Source of the DNA: an uncultured Desulfobacter sp.
Lineage (GTDB): Bacteria; Desulfobacterota; Desulfobacteria; Desulfobacterales; Desulfobacteraceae
Length of the DNA stretch: 64,000 nt
NCBI RefSeq assembly: GCF_963666145.1
Contig: NZ_OY762614.1
Span: forward strand, 5,074,501 to 5,138,500
Direction: 5' to 3'
Within the stretch, counting starts at the first letter, position 1. Every line of letters starts with the position of its first letter. Positions 48,822 through 57,986 of the stretch are shown here, one piece after another. Below the pieces are notes generated by a model. That model had not been told where the DNA came from. It searched no databases and was given only the letters and a program-made list of their open reading frames with translations. The translations under genes and the position numbers were made by a program.

Positions 48822-51572
48822 TTACGATGAACACCGCCATTCATAAGTATATTGATTATAAGGAGAAATATTATATCTATGATTATAAGTGGAATCTTCA
48901 TACGAATTCGCTTGTTGAAAAGACCATGTACCACAAGCACTGTTGGTACAATGACCGGCCCAAGTACAATATTCAAATTGACTGACATCAGGAATAATCG
49001 CTACATTTTCAGGTGCGTATGATGGTTCCTCAGCACAACCGCAGCACTCCCCTATTTCATCGCACGATTGGACAAAATTAGAATTAAAAACGCCTTCATA
49101 TTTCATTTCCCCATCTATCTTTTCCCAAAAAGTCTTAAAATCAAAATTATATGTGTGTACTTCATTTGTTTTGGTAGCTCCTGTAACCCCTCCGGTATTA
49201 GGAACTAATACCCATTCGCCGTCTGTAGATCTTATTTTAACAGTACAACACCCTACAGCCGTCTCGTATACTCCACATTGATCTTCCGGCATGGTAACTA
49301 TAACTGTCGTGCCATCACTACATACATATTCTGCTGATTCCCCCGGGGACAAAACATCAGGCCCGGAAACCATTGAACAATCCCCACACTGTTCTTCTCT
49401 CCGGGTTTCACATTTTTGTTCACATTCAGCTAAATTATTAGCCCTTAACGCGCTATATGCTTCATTATATTCCGGGGTGCCTTCCGCATGGGTTTCAATG
49501 ACGGTTTCGTGGATGGTTTTATTATAATCATAGGTATTTCCTTTCGTTCGTATTTCAGAGTTGCATAATTCAGAACACGGACAACCATATGGATCATCCG
49601 CCGCACAATCTGCCGCAGACGACGTCCCAAAGCGGATATCGTCTTTATTTTCAGCGGTTGAGTTATCAATATTTGTCATACGGTTTAAAATCATGACATC
49701 GCAGCCGTCCAAAGAAATCCCGCCGCTTTCCCCGTCTCCCATGTCGCTCTCTTCGCTGGGCTCGCCGCCGGAACTGCCGTTGTTGTCGAAATCGTCCGGG
49801 TCATCATCTGAATCATAATCCGAAAAGAGTGGATCAGATGTATTGTCATCGCTGCAGTCCACCGCACCCAGGGAAACGGTTTCAGATAATCCCGCCTCGG
49901 TGCCGTCGGCCATACGAATAAGGATCTCCGCATCGCATTCTTCATCCACATCATCGGATAACCAGGAAACCGCCGTCGCCCCGTCTGCGATATAATCAAT
50001 CCAGACCTCTGTGCCGGTGTCTATTTCGTTTGTTAAGTCAATGATTTTGCCATTATGGCTTTGATAGAGATTATTCGTTTTGCCGGTGTCCGTGGTTAAA
50101 TATACCTTGGGTGTTGCCGAATCTGCAGGAAACACAGACGTTTCAACCTGGCTTGTCCCGGCTATTTCGCTGATCACATAGCTTATTTCATTGACCACCT
50201 TCACGGACCCCAGGATCTTTTTAGTTGAGGAAAGCGCCCCGCAGCCGGTCAAGGTCAAGGTGGCAATCATGCCCGTGGCAGGACCTCCGTTGATCTCCGC
50301 CCAAATTAAAATAGGGGCACTGTTGCCAAAGCAGATATCCGTATCCGTGCTTTTGATAGCATCCAGGCTGGAACCGCAGGCGCAGGTATTGCCGAGCTTG
50401 ACGTCAATGGTGCCCTGGGAGCCGTTGACATCTGCGGTTACTGTCACGTCCAAGGCCTCGGTCCCGGTCGTTACGGTGTTCACCGCGCAGCCCGAAGTAA
50501 TATAGGTCACCACCAGGGTCTGGTCGCAATAATCAAAGGGGTTTTGAACCGTGATTTCATTATCTTCAAAGGTACACCCGGATTTGGTATCATCCCAAAA
50601 ATTGTTTTTATGCTGCCGGTCAGAATAGGCCCAAATACCAACCACATCATAAACCGGATAATCCACGGTTACCTTGTAATAATTATCGGCGTTGTGTGCC
50701 TTGTTTGACATAAGCATCTGCCCGGTGGACGTGGTTTCCGTCCCCAGGGTGACGCCATCCTCCGCCGTCCATGTCACCACCACCCCGTCGGCCACCGGTC
50801 CGTCGTTGTTCGATACAAAGGCGTATAGCCTGCTTTTGCTGGACCCGTCCGCCGGTAAACAATCCGCATCATCCGGAGCCGCCAGGCTAACCGTTAACCC
50901 GGAATCGCTGCCGTCTGCACTGATCTTGATCCGGTTTCCGAATTCTGGATACTCTACATTTTCAATGATGCCGATGATATCCAGATCCGTGACGGTGTGG
51001 TCCGCCGCCGCCGGATGGAAAACATTTGACCGGACCACCAGGGCTTCGGCTGCCGTGCATCCCACGGTGCCGCCTGCATACTCTGCAAGTTCGTTGATCA
51101 CATCAATGGGATAAACCCCGTCAACGGCATAGGACCCGGCAAAAACGGTAAAGTCCGTCATTTCAAAATTTACCGTAAGATCCGCCAGGGCGGCCATTTC
51201 GCTGACAATGGCTGACGCCGTGGTGTCCGCCTCCCATGATTTTGAAACCTTCGGCGCAAAGGGGGCACCAGCCTTGGCAGTTTCGGACCGGCCCCAAAGC
51301 CCTTCACCGGCGATGCTGTCCGGCCCGGCTGAAATCCCGGGTTGCTCAATGTAAAATTTGCCCAGGGACACCCAGCTATCCCCGTCTATGACTTTAACCT
51401 CAAGCCGCAATTGTGGCAGCACCGTGTAGGAAAATTGGTCATAAAAAGAGGGATCTGCCGCGTCAAGGGTCAATTCTCTGGCATAGCCGCCTGCAGAATC
51501 ACGCACCTCAAACCGGAAAATCTGGTCCTTGATAGATACATCATCCAGCAATATGTCCCAATCAAGCGTCAT
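48822..51572 (-). CDS. Large Cys-rich phage tail-tip protein
   Basis: The 916-residue protein has an N-terminal third resembling siphophage baseplate/tail-tip hub proteins (DWDILLDDVSIKDQIFRFEV, SWVSLGKFYIEQPGISAGPD, VYPIDVINELAEYAGGTVGC). A middle section looks like Ig-like/big domains (GPVADGVVVTWTAEDGVTLG), with an extremely acidic linker DYDSDDDPDDFDNNGSSGGE. The C-terminal part carries dense cysteines, e.g. ECEQKCETRREEQCGDCS and SCDEIGECCGCAEE. Some three dozen Cys in all is very unusual for a tail protein; they may form disulfides outside the cell or bind metal. Placement between tape measure and fibre genes supports a tip/hub role. Confidence 0.6.
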   Translation of the reverse strand: MTLDWDILLDDVSIKDQIFRFEVRDSAGGYARELTLDAADPSFYDQFSYTVLPQLRLEVKVIDGDSWVSLGKFYIEQPGISAGPDSIAGEGLWGRSETAKAGAPFAPKVSKSWEADTTASAIVSEMAALADLTVNFEMTDFTVFAGSYAVDGVYPIDVINELAEYAGGTVGCTAAEALVVRSNVFHPAAADHTVTDLDIIGIIENVEYPEFGNRIKISADGSDSGLTVSLAAPDDADCLPADGSSKSRLYAFVSNNDGPVADGVVVTWTAEDGVTLGTETTSTGQMLMSNKAHNADNYYKVTVDYPVYDVVGIWAYSDRQHKNNFWDDTKSGCTFEDNEITVQNPFDYCDQTLVVTYITSGCAVNTVTTGTEALDVTVTADVNGSQGTIDVKLGNTCACGSSLDAIKSTDTDICFGNSAPILIWAEINGGPATGMIATLTLTGCGALSSTKKILGSVKVVNEISYVISEIAGTSQVETSVFPADSATPKVYLTTDTGKTNNLYQSHNGKIIDLTNEIDTGTEVWIDYIADGATAVSWLSDDVDEECDAEILIRMADGTEAGLSETVSLGAVDCSDDNTSDPLFSDYDSDDDPDDFDNNGSSGGEPSEESDMGDGESGGISLDGCDVMILNRMTNIDNSTAENKDDIRFGTSSAADCAADDPYGCPCSELCNSEIRTKGNTYDYNKTIHETVIETHAEGTPEYNEAYSALRANNLAECEQKCETRREEQCGDCSMVSGPDVLSPGESAEYVCSDGTTVIVTMPEDQCGVYETAVGCCTVKIRSTDGEWVLVPNTGGVTGATKTNEVHTYNFDFKTFWEKIDGEMKYEGVFNSNFVQSCDEIGECCGCAEEPSYAPENVAIIPDVSQFEYCTWAGHCTNSACGTWSFQQANSYEDSTYNHRYNISPYNQYTYEWRCSS

Positions 51573-52021
51573 TAAATCTCCTTGCTGATCACAATCATGC
51601 GGATTTCATAACTGAAAAGGTGGGTGTCATGCCAGGCGGCCAAAATGTTGCGCCGGACCTTGAACCCCGCAGGGTTGCGTGAAAACTGGATTTTCCAGCA
51701 CTCATATCCGTCAGTGAAATAGTATTGGCCGTCCACAGTCTCGTATGCCGCCCGCAATGTCGTGATCGTGGCCGCCTCCAGGGCATCGGAATCAGAAAAT
51801 GAAATCACCCCGTCGGACTCAACCACACCAAAGTCCTGGACCACCACCCCGCCCAACGTCCGGATCACAGTCCCCCGGGCCTGGTCGACATCGTCTGAAT
51901 CGTACTCCCCATAAAGTGGATCTTGATCAAAGACAATCAGGGTGGCCGGTGCCGTGGATGCGTTGTCCGGATCAACCGTGGGATCAATGTCCGTGGAATA
52001 AATCCTGAATTTATTTGCCAT
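51572..52021 (-). CDS. Hypothetical phage tail protein (distal tail-like)
   Basis: The 149-residue protein lies between the tape measure and tip genes: NKFRIYSTDIDPTVDPDNAS, DVDQARGTVIRTLGGVVVQD, ISFSDSDALEAATITTLRAA, KVRRNILAAWHDTHLFSYEI. Size and position fit a distal tail or tail-completion protein. It overlaps the tape measure by 11 bp and shares one base with the tip gene. Confidence 0.6.
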   Translation of the reverse strand: MANKFRIYSTDIDPTVDPDNASTAPATLIVFDQDPLYGEYDSDDVDQARGTVIRTLGGVVVQDFGVVESDGVISFSDSDALEAATITTLRAAYETVDGQYYFTDGYECWKIQFSRNPAGFKVRRNILAAWHDTHLFSYEIRMIVISKEI

Positions 52022-54638
52022 AGGTTAACCTCATGCGTGACATCTCCCGGGCCATTTTTTTCATGGCCGCCCGGGATGACGGATCGGAAATCCTGACCGG
52101 AGCCTCGACATCCCCGGCCTGGAACCTGACAAGCAAGGTTTCTGATGGGCTGCCCACACCGCCGCCCGCAGCAAAGGCGGGCACTTTCACCCCGGATACC
52201 GGCAAAGAGGAAATCAACCCGCCGATCCTGGCCCGGACAGCCCCTTGAACATCTGGTAAATTTAAACGCATAGAATTTAAAGCAGAAAAGAAAGACGCCC
52301 CATACTTAGCCACCGCCTCTTTGCGAATAATGAATTCACCCGCCTCCAGCAAAGATTTGATCCGGTCACCGCCGCCGTAACCGCCCAGACGGCCCGCCCG
52401 CCGGACAAACGCCCCCGCTGACGCTGCCAGGATTGGGCCGCCTGCTTGGTTTTCTGAAACGGTACGGGTGACAACCGTGATATATTTGGTTTCGTTTTTG
52501 ACTAAAGCGTTGATTCGATTTTGGGCAGACTCAAGGCCCTTTAATTCTATCTTGACATTGGCTGCCCGCTCTTTGGCAATATTATCAAGTTGGGCCTGGA
52601 TCTTAGATGCCGTGGTTTCCCATTGAGTTTGGCTCTCCTTGGCATTCTCTTTTTGTTTGGAATACAGGTCCTGAATGAAATTACCAACGGTTTCAACGCC
52701 GCTAATGGCAACCTTTTTAGAATCTTCCAGGCTTTGTTTGACCACCTCATTGCCGCTGGAATCGCTTCCTTTAACTTCCTCGGCAAGCCCGGCATAAAGG
52801 GATTCGGCATCTTTGGCCAATTTCTCGGCCAGTTCATAATCCTTTTGACGCAAAGCCTGCTTGGCTGCATAAAGTTTTTCGTCGGCCTGGCGTTTTTCGT
52901 CCGCCCATTGTTCCTCGTCTGACAGGCTTTTACGGCCCAACTCCCGGATTTTATCTTCCGTGGACATCCGGGCATATTTAATCTTCTCTTCCCAGGATAT
53001 AACCTCTTTGGCGTATTTTTCGGCCTGGGATATGGCGTAATCATAGGCTTTTTTTGCCTGTTCCTGGAATTTATCCAACTGCTCACTGGTGGCCTTAACC
53101 GCCTCGGTGGGTGCCTCAAGGCCTTTGGCGGCATCCCGGCCGCCCTCTTCAACCTTTTTCAGATCGCTGTTAATTTGGTTAATCCGCCGGTTAACCTTTT
53201 TCAATTGGCCCTGGGCGGCTATGGCCTCTTTGGTGGCCGTGCCAAACATGGTAGTCTCACCAGCCTTGGACTGCAGCTTTGCCTGTAACGCGACCCAATA
53301 TGCCCGGGCACGTTTTAAATTACGTGACAACTCGTCCAGTTCCTCGGGTGCCGTGCCCGTGATATCATCGGGCAATTTGACATCCTTAAATTCATCATAC
53401 TTTTTCATGACCCGGTCTGTGGTTTCATAAAGCCTTTCCAAGGATTCCCTGGCTTCATGCTGGGCATCGCGCATATCAAAAAAGGCCTTGGTGGCTTTAA
53501 CAATATTGATGACGCCTTGGGCGGCAGCCAAGGCCACAAAGCCCTTAAATGCAATCCCCAGGGCAGCCGTTGACGCCGCAGCCCCGGCAATGGCCACCCG
53601 CAAAGACGCAAACCAGGCGGCAATATTCATCCCGGTCAAAACCACAAAAGCGGCATTCAAAGCATTGATAACGGCAACCAGTTTGGAAACTACGGAAACG
53701 GCCACCGTGGCCCCCACCAGCACCAGCAGCATCTCTTTATACTTCACGGCAAACTCGGCCACATTCGCCGCCCCTGAAATCAATTGAGACACAAACAAAC
53801 CGATCTCCCCGGCGTTTTCCCGCAGGGATGCGGCCACCTGATTCATGGTTTCAACTACATCCTGGTTGTTGGTTACTGCATTCTCAATTTCTTTGCGGAC
53901 AAGCTGCACAGCCCCGGCAAAGGTTTGGGCACTTCCGGCGGCCCGGCCCTGGAGTTCATTACTTTGTTCAAGCAGGACCTGATATCTGACCTGGGCCTTT
54001 TCAATATCGGTCAAATCCTTCCAGGCTTTTTCCGTCTGCTTGTTAGCCTCATACCAGCTTTTGACGTAATTTTCATTCAGGGTAAGCCCAAGATATTCAG
54101 ATGCTTCAGCCTCACCCCGCAACGCAGAGGTTACCCGTTCAATGGCCCCTTCAAGATCGGTTTTCCCGGCACCCAGATCCGCAGACCGCTTGATCACCTC
54201 TTCCATCTGGTCTTTTGACAGCCCCAGGCGTTTGGTCATATCCACGGTCCTGGATATCGCATTTCTCAGGGCTGTATTGGAGTAAATCACAAGTTCATCA
54301 GACAGCCGGCTGACGGATTCTTCCCAATCTTCAACGCTGCCCGTATCTTTAAATTCCCGGTTGGCCGCTTTTACAGATGATTCAAGATTATAGATGGCGG
54401 TCTCAGAATTTTTGACCATTTCAACAGATTTGGAAAGCGCAGAAAATCCGGCATATGCCCCAATAAGGCCTTTAATCTGGCTGGCCAGCCCGGAGGACAC
54501 CTTTTGTCCGCCGGTGGCAGCCGCATTAAACACCTTAAGCGATTTAGTGCCCTTGTTCAGCCCCTGGATAAGGGAATTTGTCGTCCGTTTTATCCCCTTA
54601 CCAACAGCGGATATGACTATTTTTAATTCTTGCGCCAT
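52011..54638 (-). CDS. Tail tape measure protein
   Basis: The 875-residue protein is long, helical and lysine/alanine-rich. N-terminus AQELKIVISAVGKGIKRTTN, then extended helix with SKSVEMVKNSETAIYNLESS, hydrophobic stretches near residues 290-370 (MLLVLVGATVAVSVVSKLVA, AAASTAALGIAFKGFVALAA), coiled-coil DAQHEARESLERLYETTDRV and a C-terminal Gly-rich end (GGVGSPSETLLVRFQAG). This is the usual layout of siphophage tape measures, setting tail length (about 130 nm for this size by the 0.15 nm per residue rule) and possibly forming the DNA-injection channel. Confidence 0.9.
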   Translation of the reverse strand: MAQELKIVISAVGKGIKRTTNSLIQGLNKGTKSLKVFNAAATGGQKVSSGLASQIKGLIGAYAGFSALSKSVEMVKNSETAIYNLESSVKAANREFKDTGSVEDWEESVSRLSDELVIYSNTALRNAISRTVDMTKRLGLSKDQMEEVIKRSADLGAGKTDLEGAIERVTSALRGEAEASEYLGLTLNENYVKSWYEANKQTEKAWKDLTDIEKAQVRYQVLLEQSNELQGRAAGSAQTFAGAVQLVRKEIENAVTNNQDVVETMNQVAASLRENAGEIGLFVSQLISGAANVAEFAVKYKEMLLVLVGATVAVSVVSKLVAVINALNAAFVVLTGMNIAAWFASLRVAIAGAAASTAALGIAFKGFVALAAAQGVINIVKATKAFFDMRDAQHEARESLERLYETTDRVMKKYDEFKDVKLPDDITGTAPEELDELSRNLKRARAYWVALQAKLQSKAGETTMFGTATKEAIAAQGQLKKVNRRINQINSDLKKVEEGGRDAAKGLEAPTEAVKATSEQLDKFQEQAKKAYDYAISQAEKYAKEVISWEEKIKYARMSTEDKIRELGRKSLSDEEQWADEKRQADEKLYAAKQALRQKDYELAEKLAKDAESLYAGLAEEVKGSDSSGNEVVKQSLEDSKKVAISGVETVGNFIQDLYSKQKENAKESQTQWETTASKIQAQLDNIAKERAANVKIELKGLESAQNRINALVKNETKYITVVTRTVSENQAGGPILAASAGAFVRRAGRLGGYGGGDRIKSLLEAGEFIIRKEAVAKYGASFFSALNSMRLNLPDVQGAVRARIGGLISSLPVSGVKVPAFAAGGGVGSPSETLLVRFQAGDVEAPVRISDPSSRAAMKKMAREMSRMRLTYGK

Positions 54639-54639
54639 A

Positions 54640-55121
54640 TTATTCCTTTAAAAAGTCCTTCCACTCTTTCTCATCGGCATAGTGGCCGAGCCTGAGCGCG
54701 ATTGCTATTCGCCGGAACTGCTCGTTGTCTATGCGCTGCGCCTGTTCATGGGCTGTCAGGAAGAAGGAGAATCCGTATCCAAGGCAGTGGACATGTCCTG
54801 CCTGGATAACTCGGCAAATAATTCGGTCAAGCTTGCCTGAATCGAGTCTTTCAACGCTGTTATCACTCCGCTTTTCTCCAGCAGGCTTAAAAAAAAAGCA
54901 TTGACCTCTTTGGCCGCCTCCCAGACTTGATTAAGCTCAGAGGGGGCCATCTCTTCAAGTTTTTCCGCCGGCAGGTCCGTGACCATGGGCAACAGTTCCA
55001 TGGCATCCTCAACGCCGCTGAGATCAGACAAGCGGTTCAATATCTGCCTGATATCCTTAACGCGCAGCTCTTTGAGCGTGATTTCAAGATCGTCAATTTT
55101 TATGGATTTAGTTTTTCTCAT
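54640..55121 (-). CDS. Tail assembly chaperone with -1 programmed frameshift
   Basis: The short form (54756-55121, 121 residues) begins KTKSIKIDDLEITLKELRVK and holds ELNQVWEAAKEVNAFFLSLL. At GCTTTTTTTTTAAGC (nine T, complement of 54889-54897) a -1 slip enters a second frame that stays open for about 85 codons to TAA 54640: SDNSVERLDSGKLDRI, HCLGYGFSFFLTAHEQAQRI, EQFRRIAIALRLGHYADEKE. Total length 482 nt plus one repeated base divides by three. Making two chaperone forms by slippage just before the tape measure gene is the lambda G/GT strategy. Confidence 0.8.
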
Positions 55122-55129
55122 TTAAGCGC

Positions 55130-56095
55130 CTATCCAAGGATTTCTGTTTTAAAGTATTCCTGGCCGCTGGGCTGACTGGTATCGGCCAGGACGGTCCCGG
55201 TCACATTGAGGATGGCCGCACCGGAACCAATTAGTGGGAAGTCCCCGTTAAGATTTAATTGGACCTTATGAAAAGTCCACCGGTGCCGGGGACCTTGGTC
55301 CTTTTTGTCAGAAACGAAAATCATTTTTTTCTGGACGCTGCCGGCGGACATGGACCACAGGTATTGCTTGTTCACGGCTTCATAATCATAGGAGACCACG
55401 TCCGTATCGGCCATGCTGCCGGCGGACAATTTGCGAATGTAACCGGAATCGGGGTCAATGGAATAATCCGTCCCGTTCACACGCCGGGTGGTGCCGGTGG
55501 AATCCGTGACCACGGCGTCCTCCAGGACCTCAAGCCCCGCCGGTACAATGTGGTTTGTGTCCTGGGTCTCGTACACCTGCTCACCGGCCTGGAATGTGCC
55601 TGAGACATTCACCACCTCAACATAACCGGAGCCCACAAAGGCAATTTTACCCGTGGCCGTAGACGTCTCACCGGTCACATCGTCACCCACCGCCAGGCTG
55701 CCGGTTATAGTACCCGTTAACTTGGTGATAAATACATTCAGGTGCCCCAAATCAACGTATAAATCATCCGCAAAGGCAGGGGTGGCCTGGTACTCATAAC
55801 TTGCAGCCTGGTTCAGGGTGTTGATGGTATCCGACAGCAACGCGATTTTAAGATTCTCATTGGTCATTTCCCGCAGGCCGAAGCTAAGGGTGGCCTCGCG
55901 GTCCGTCTCCACCTCAAGGATGGTGGCCCGGGACGCATTCCGGTTTGTCTTCACCTTGTCCGTGGATACGGACATGGAAAAGGTCAGGTTTTCAAGGTCA
56001 CCCAACTCATCAAAAGAGGACCCGGCAACAGCCCCGGCATAGCAACGTCCGGTGCCGTTGTATCGCATGTTTTCTGCGCTTGATGCTAAACTCAT
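55130..56095 (-). CDS. Major tail tube-like protein
   Basis: The 321-residue protein starts at ATG 56095 (AAAGGACA upstream); the longer frame to 56161 is not needed. Beta-rich: LENLTFSMSVSTDKVKTNRN, EATLSFGLREMTNENLKIAL, then an inserted domain VFITKLTGTITGSLAVGDDV with EVVNVSGTFQAGEQVYETQD, and KKMIFVSDKKDQGPRHRWTF, ending GTVLADTSQPSGQEYFKT. The position (between the tail terminator and the chaperone) and size fit the tail tube of transposable siphophages (B3/D3112-like). Confidence 0.75.
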   Translation of the reverse strand: MSLASSAENMRYNGTGRCYAGAVAGSSFDELGDLENLTFSMSVSTDKVKTNRNASRATILEVETDREATLSFGLREMTNENLKIALLSDTINTLNQAASYEYQATPAFADDLYVDLGHLNVFITKLTGTITGSLAVGDDVTGETSTATGKIAFVGSGYVEVVNVSGTFQAGEQVYETQDTNHIVPAGLEVLEDAVVTDSTGTTRRVNGTDYSIDPDSGYIRKLSAGSMADTDVVSYDYEAVNKQYLWSMSAGSVQKKMIFVSDKKDQGPRHRWTFHKVQLNLNGDFPLIGSGAAILNVTGTVLADTSQPSGQEYFKTEILG

Positions 56096-56109
56096 GTTTG
56101 TTGTCCTTT

Positions 56110-56565
56110 CTAAAGTCTTGTTGTTATTGTCTGGACACTGTAACGCGCCGAATACAGGCATAATCCGCGTTTTGGTATATAGACCTCCGGCGATTCAGAC
56201 ATCACAACCGCAGGAGCCCAACCCGGGAGCATCACTTTCCTGTGCATCCTGGCCCGGATTTCCTTGAGCATGGAATAGACGCCGGGGTTATTTGCACTGC
56301 CCCTGGCCGCCGTCCGGTTCCCCCGGTAATTTTTGTCCCCCACCATAATGATCAAATCAATCCGGCATTCGTCACTGCCCACACGCCAGTCAATAGCCAG
56401 GCCGTCTGCAATGACATAAATGCAGGGAAACCGGACGGTGATCTGCTTTAGCTCATCAACCTCAAGCTCTCCGGAATACGGGGCAATGGTTTTTACGCCA
56501 AGCTGTGCCATATCGGCCAACGCCGCCAAAGCAGCCTCTTCAATTTGTTCAAATTCGTGTGTCAT
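56110..56565 (-). CDS. Mu gp37-like (DUF1834) tail terminator/connector protein
   Basis: The 151-residue protein reads FEQIEEAALAALADMAQLGV, VRFPCIYVIADGLAIDWRVG, DECRIDLIIMVGDKNYRGNR and a last AEVYIPKRGLCLYSA-like strand (SPEVYIPKRGLCLYSARYS). Matches DUF1834/Gp37, thought to terminate or join the tail to the head. Overlaps its upstream neighbour by 4 bp. Confidence 0.8.
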   Translation of the reverse strand: MTHEFEQIEEAALAALADMAQLGVKTIAPYSGELEVDELKQITVRFPCIYVIADGLAIDWRVGSDECRIDLIIMVGDKNYRGNRTAARGSANNPGVYSMLKEIRARMHRKVMLPGWAPAVVMSESPEVYIPKRGLCLYSARYSVQTITTRL

Positions 56566-57083
56566 GCAAATTCACCCATTAAATAGTCTTTGATAATGCG
56601 CACAATTTCAGCCTCGTTTTTACGATTTACCCCCAGGTGGGGCCGGGCCGGGATCTTTGCCTTTCGGTCCCTGCCGGCAAGCCCGCCGAATTGGTGAATG
56701 GCGGCATAATCCTTGGCCTGTTGGTCGGGGCTGATCTTCACCTGGTCGGATTCGGCTTTGTAGACCGTTCGTCGCAAATGATTGTCTTGGGTCAGGATCT
56801 TTTTGCTGCCAAGGAACCTTGTAAATCCGGCTGTCAATTTCCCCTTTTGGGTGTACCGCTTTTTATTTTTAAAAAGAGAATAATAGGTCCTGACCTTTAA
56901 TTTCTGCCAGGGCCGTCCGTCGGGGTCCCGTTCTTCCCGGAACCATGACTCACGCTCCTTGACCATGTATTCGCCGATGTTCTTGAACGCCGGCTTCAGG
57001 TTCTTCACGCGACCCGGCAAACGGTCGATCAACTCCTGCAATTCATGGGCTTCAATGTCAAATTCGATCAACGGTTCCGGCAT
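56562..57083 (-). CDS. Phage virion morphogenesis protein (Mu G/HI1568-like, PF05069)
   Basis: The 173-residue protein reads LQELIDRLPGRVKNLKPAFK, NIGEYMVKERESWFREERDP, DGRPWQKLKVRTYYSLFKNK and the typical DYAAIHQFGGLAGRDRKAKI with PARPHLG. This family is required for tail/virion completion in Mu and P2-like phages. The HQFGG plus PARP(F/H)LG end is diagnostic. Intact. Confidence 0.9.
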   Translation of the reverse strand: MPEPLIEFDIEAHELQELIDRLPGRVKNLKPAFKNIGEYMVKERESWFREERDPDGRPWQKLKVRTYYSLFKNKKRYTQKGKLTAGFTRFLGSKKILTQDNHLRRTVYKAESDQVKISPDQQAKDYAAIHQFGGLAGRDRKAKIPARPHLGVNRKNEAEIVRIIKDYLMGEFA

Positions 57084-57086
57084 AGT

Positions 57087-57512
57087 TTAAAACCCCCGCA
57101 TGCTTGACCGTAAAAAGACACGGTCGCCGGATGAAATCCGTGGTGCGTTGCTCTCTGCCGGAGTGCCGTCCGGATCATCCACGCCCAACGATATGATTCC
57201 CTTGGCCACATTTTCCAGGAACCGTACAGCATCCTTGTACCGGGTCCTGCGCTCCTCCGGTGCCCCTTCCCGCCGGGAAAACAGGTTATAGATGGCAATG
57301 TCCACCGAAAATTTGCGGATGATCTTAGGCACCGGGGAGAGCGGCACCGAATACCGGCTGCCGCAATACCCGTCTATCTCTCCGTCGGCATCCTCAATGG
57401 CTCTGTCCACGGCAGACGTGTCAATTACGTCATTTCCCGCATCGTCGGTCAGGGCAATAAGCTCTTCTTCGGGGATCTGCTCTTGAATATCCTCAAGGGT
57501 GCAGTAAACCAT
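57087..57512 (-). CDS. Mu gp36-like protein (DUF1320)
   Basis: The 141-residue head-tail connector-type protein reads YCTLEDIQEQIPEEELIALT, DGEIDGYCGSRYSVPLSPVP, FSVDIAIYNLFSRREGAPEE, FLENVAKGIISLG. Matches DUF1320 of Mu-like phages, presumed adaptor between the portal and tail. 2 bp from its upstream neighbour. Confidence 0.88.
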   Translation of the reverse strand: MVYCTLEDIQEQIPEEELIALTDDAGNDVIDTSAVDRAIEDADGEIDGYCGSRYSVPLSPVPKIIRKFSVDIAIYNLFSRREGAPEERRTRYKDAVRFLENVAKGIISLGVDDPDGTPAESNAPRISSGDRVFLRSSMRGF

Positions 57513-57514
57513 GG

Positions 57515-57925
57515 CTATTTATTCCCTGCCTGCCAGGCGGTCCAGGCCGCGTCCCGCTGTTCAGAAGAGATGCTGCACCCCAGGATATCTTCCATGGCTT
57601 CCACGGACGGCGCTCCGCTGCTGATGGTGTTTCCGTCTTCAATAGCCTTGCCGGCAGCTGCCGCCATGTCCGCCAGGGTCGGCGTATCCGTGTCCAGAGT
57701 TTGATCCTTCAGAACCGCCTCATCTTCCTGGGTTTCTGTTGCGGTCTCGGTTTGGGTCATGTCCTCATCCACCACCCCGGCCACCATGGTGATTTCCGGA
57801 TCATCATTAAGCTGCTTAAACTGTTCCTCGGTAAAATGGTCATCGGCAAATTCCCGACCCTGCCGGGTATGCACCTCACCGCAACGCCGGAATCCGTCAT
57901 TGCGCGATTGAATAAAAATCGTCAT
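57515..57925 (-). CDS. Mu gp35-like protein
   Basis: The 136-residue protein starts at ATG 57925. The conserved part TIFIQSRNDGFRRCGEVHTR, EFADDHFTEEQFKQLNDDPE and ITMVAGV looks like the Mu gp35/HI1506 family (HFTxEQxxxLxxDPxLxV). The C-terminus is Ala/Thr/Glu-rich and probably flexible. It lies between capsid and gp36-like genes. Function unknown in the family. Confidence 0.7.
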   Translation of the reverse strand: MTIFIQSRNDGFRRCGEVHTRQGREFADDHFTEEQFKQLNDDPEITMVAGVVDEDMTQTETATETQEDEAVLKDQTLDTDTPTLADMAAAAGKAIEDGNTISSGAPSVEAMEDILGCSISSEQRDAAWTAWQAGNK

Positions 57926-57986
57926 TTTGCCTCCTTGATTCGGCCCGGGAGGAGAACTCCGCCCGGACAAGGTTTAAATCCTCAGT

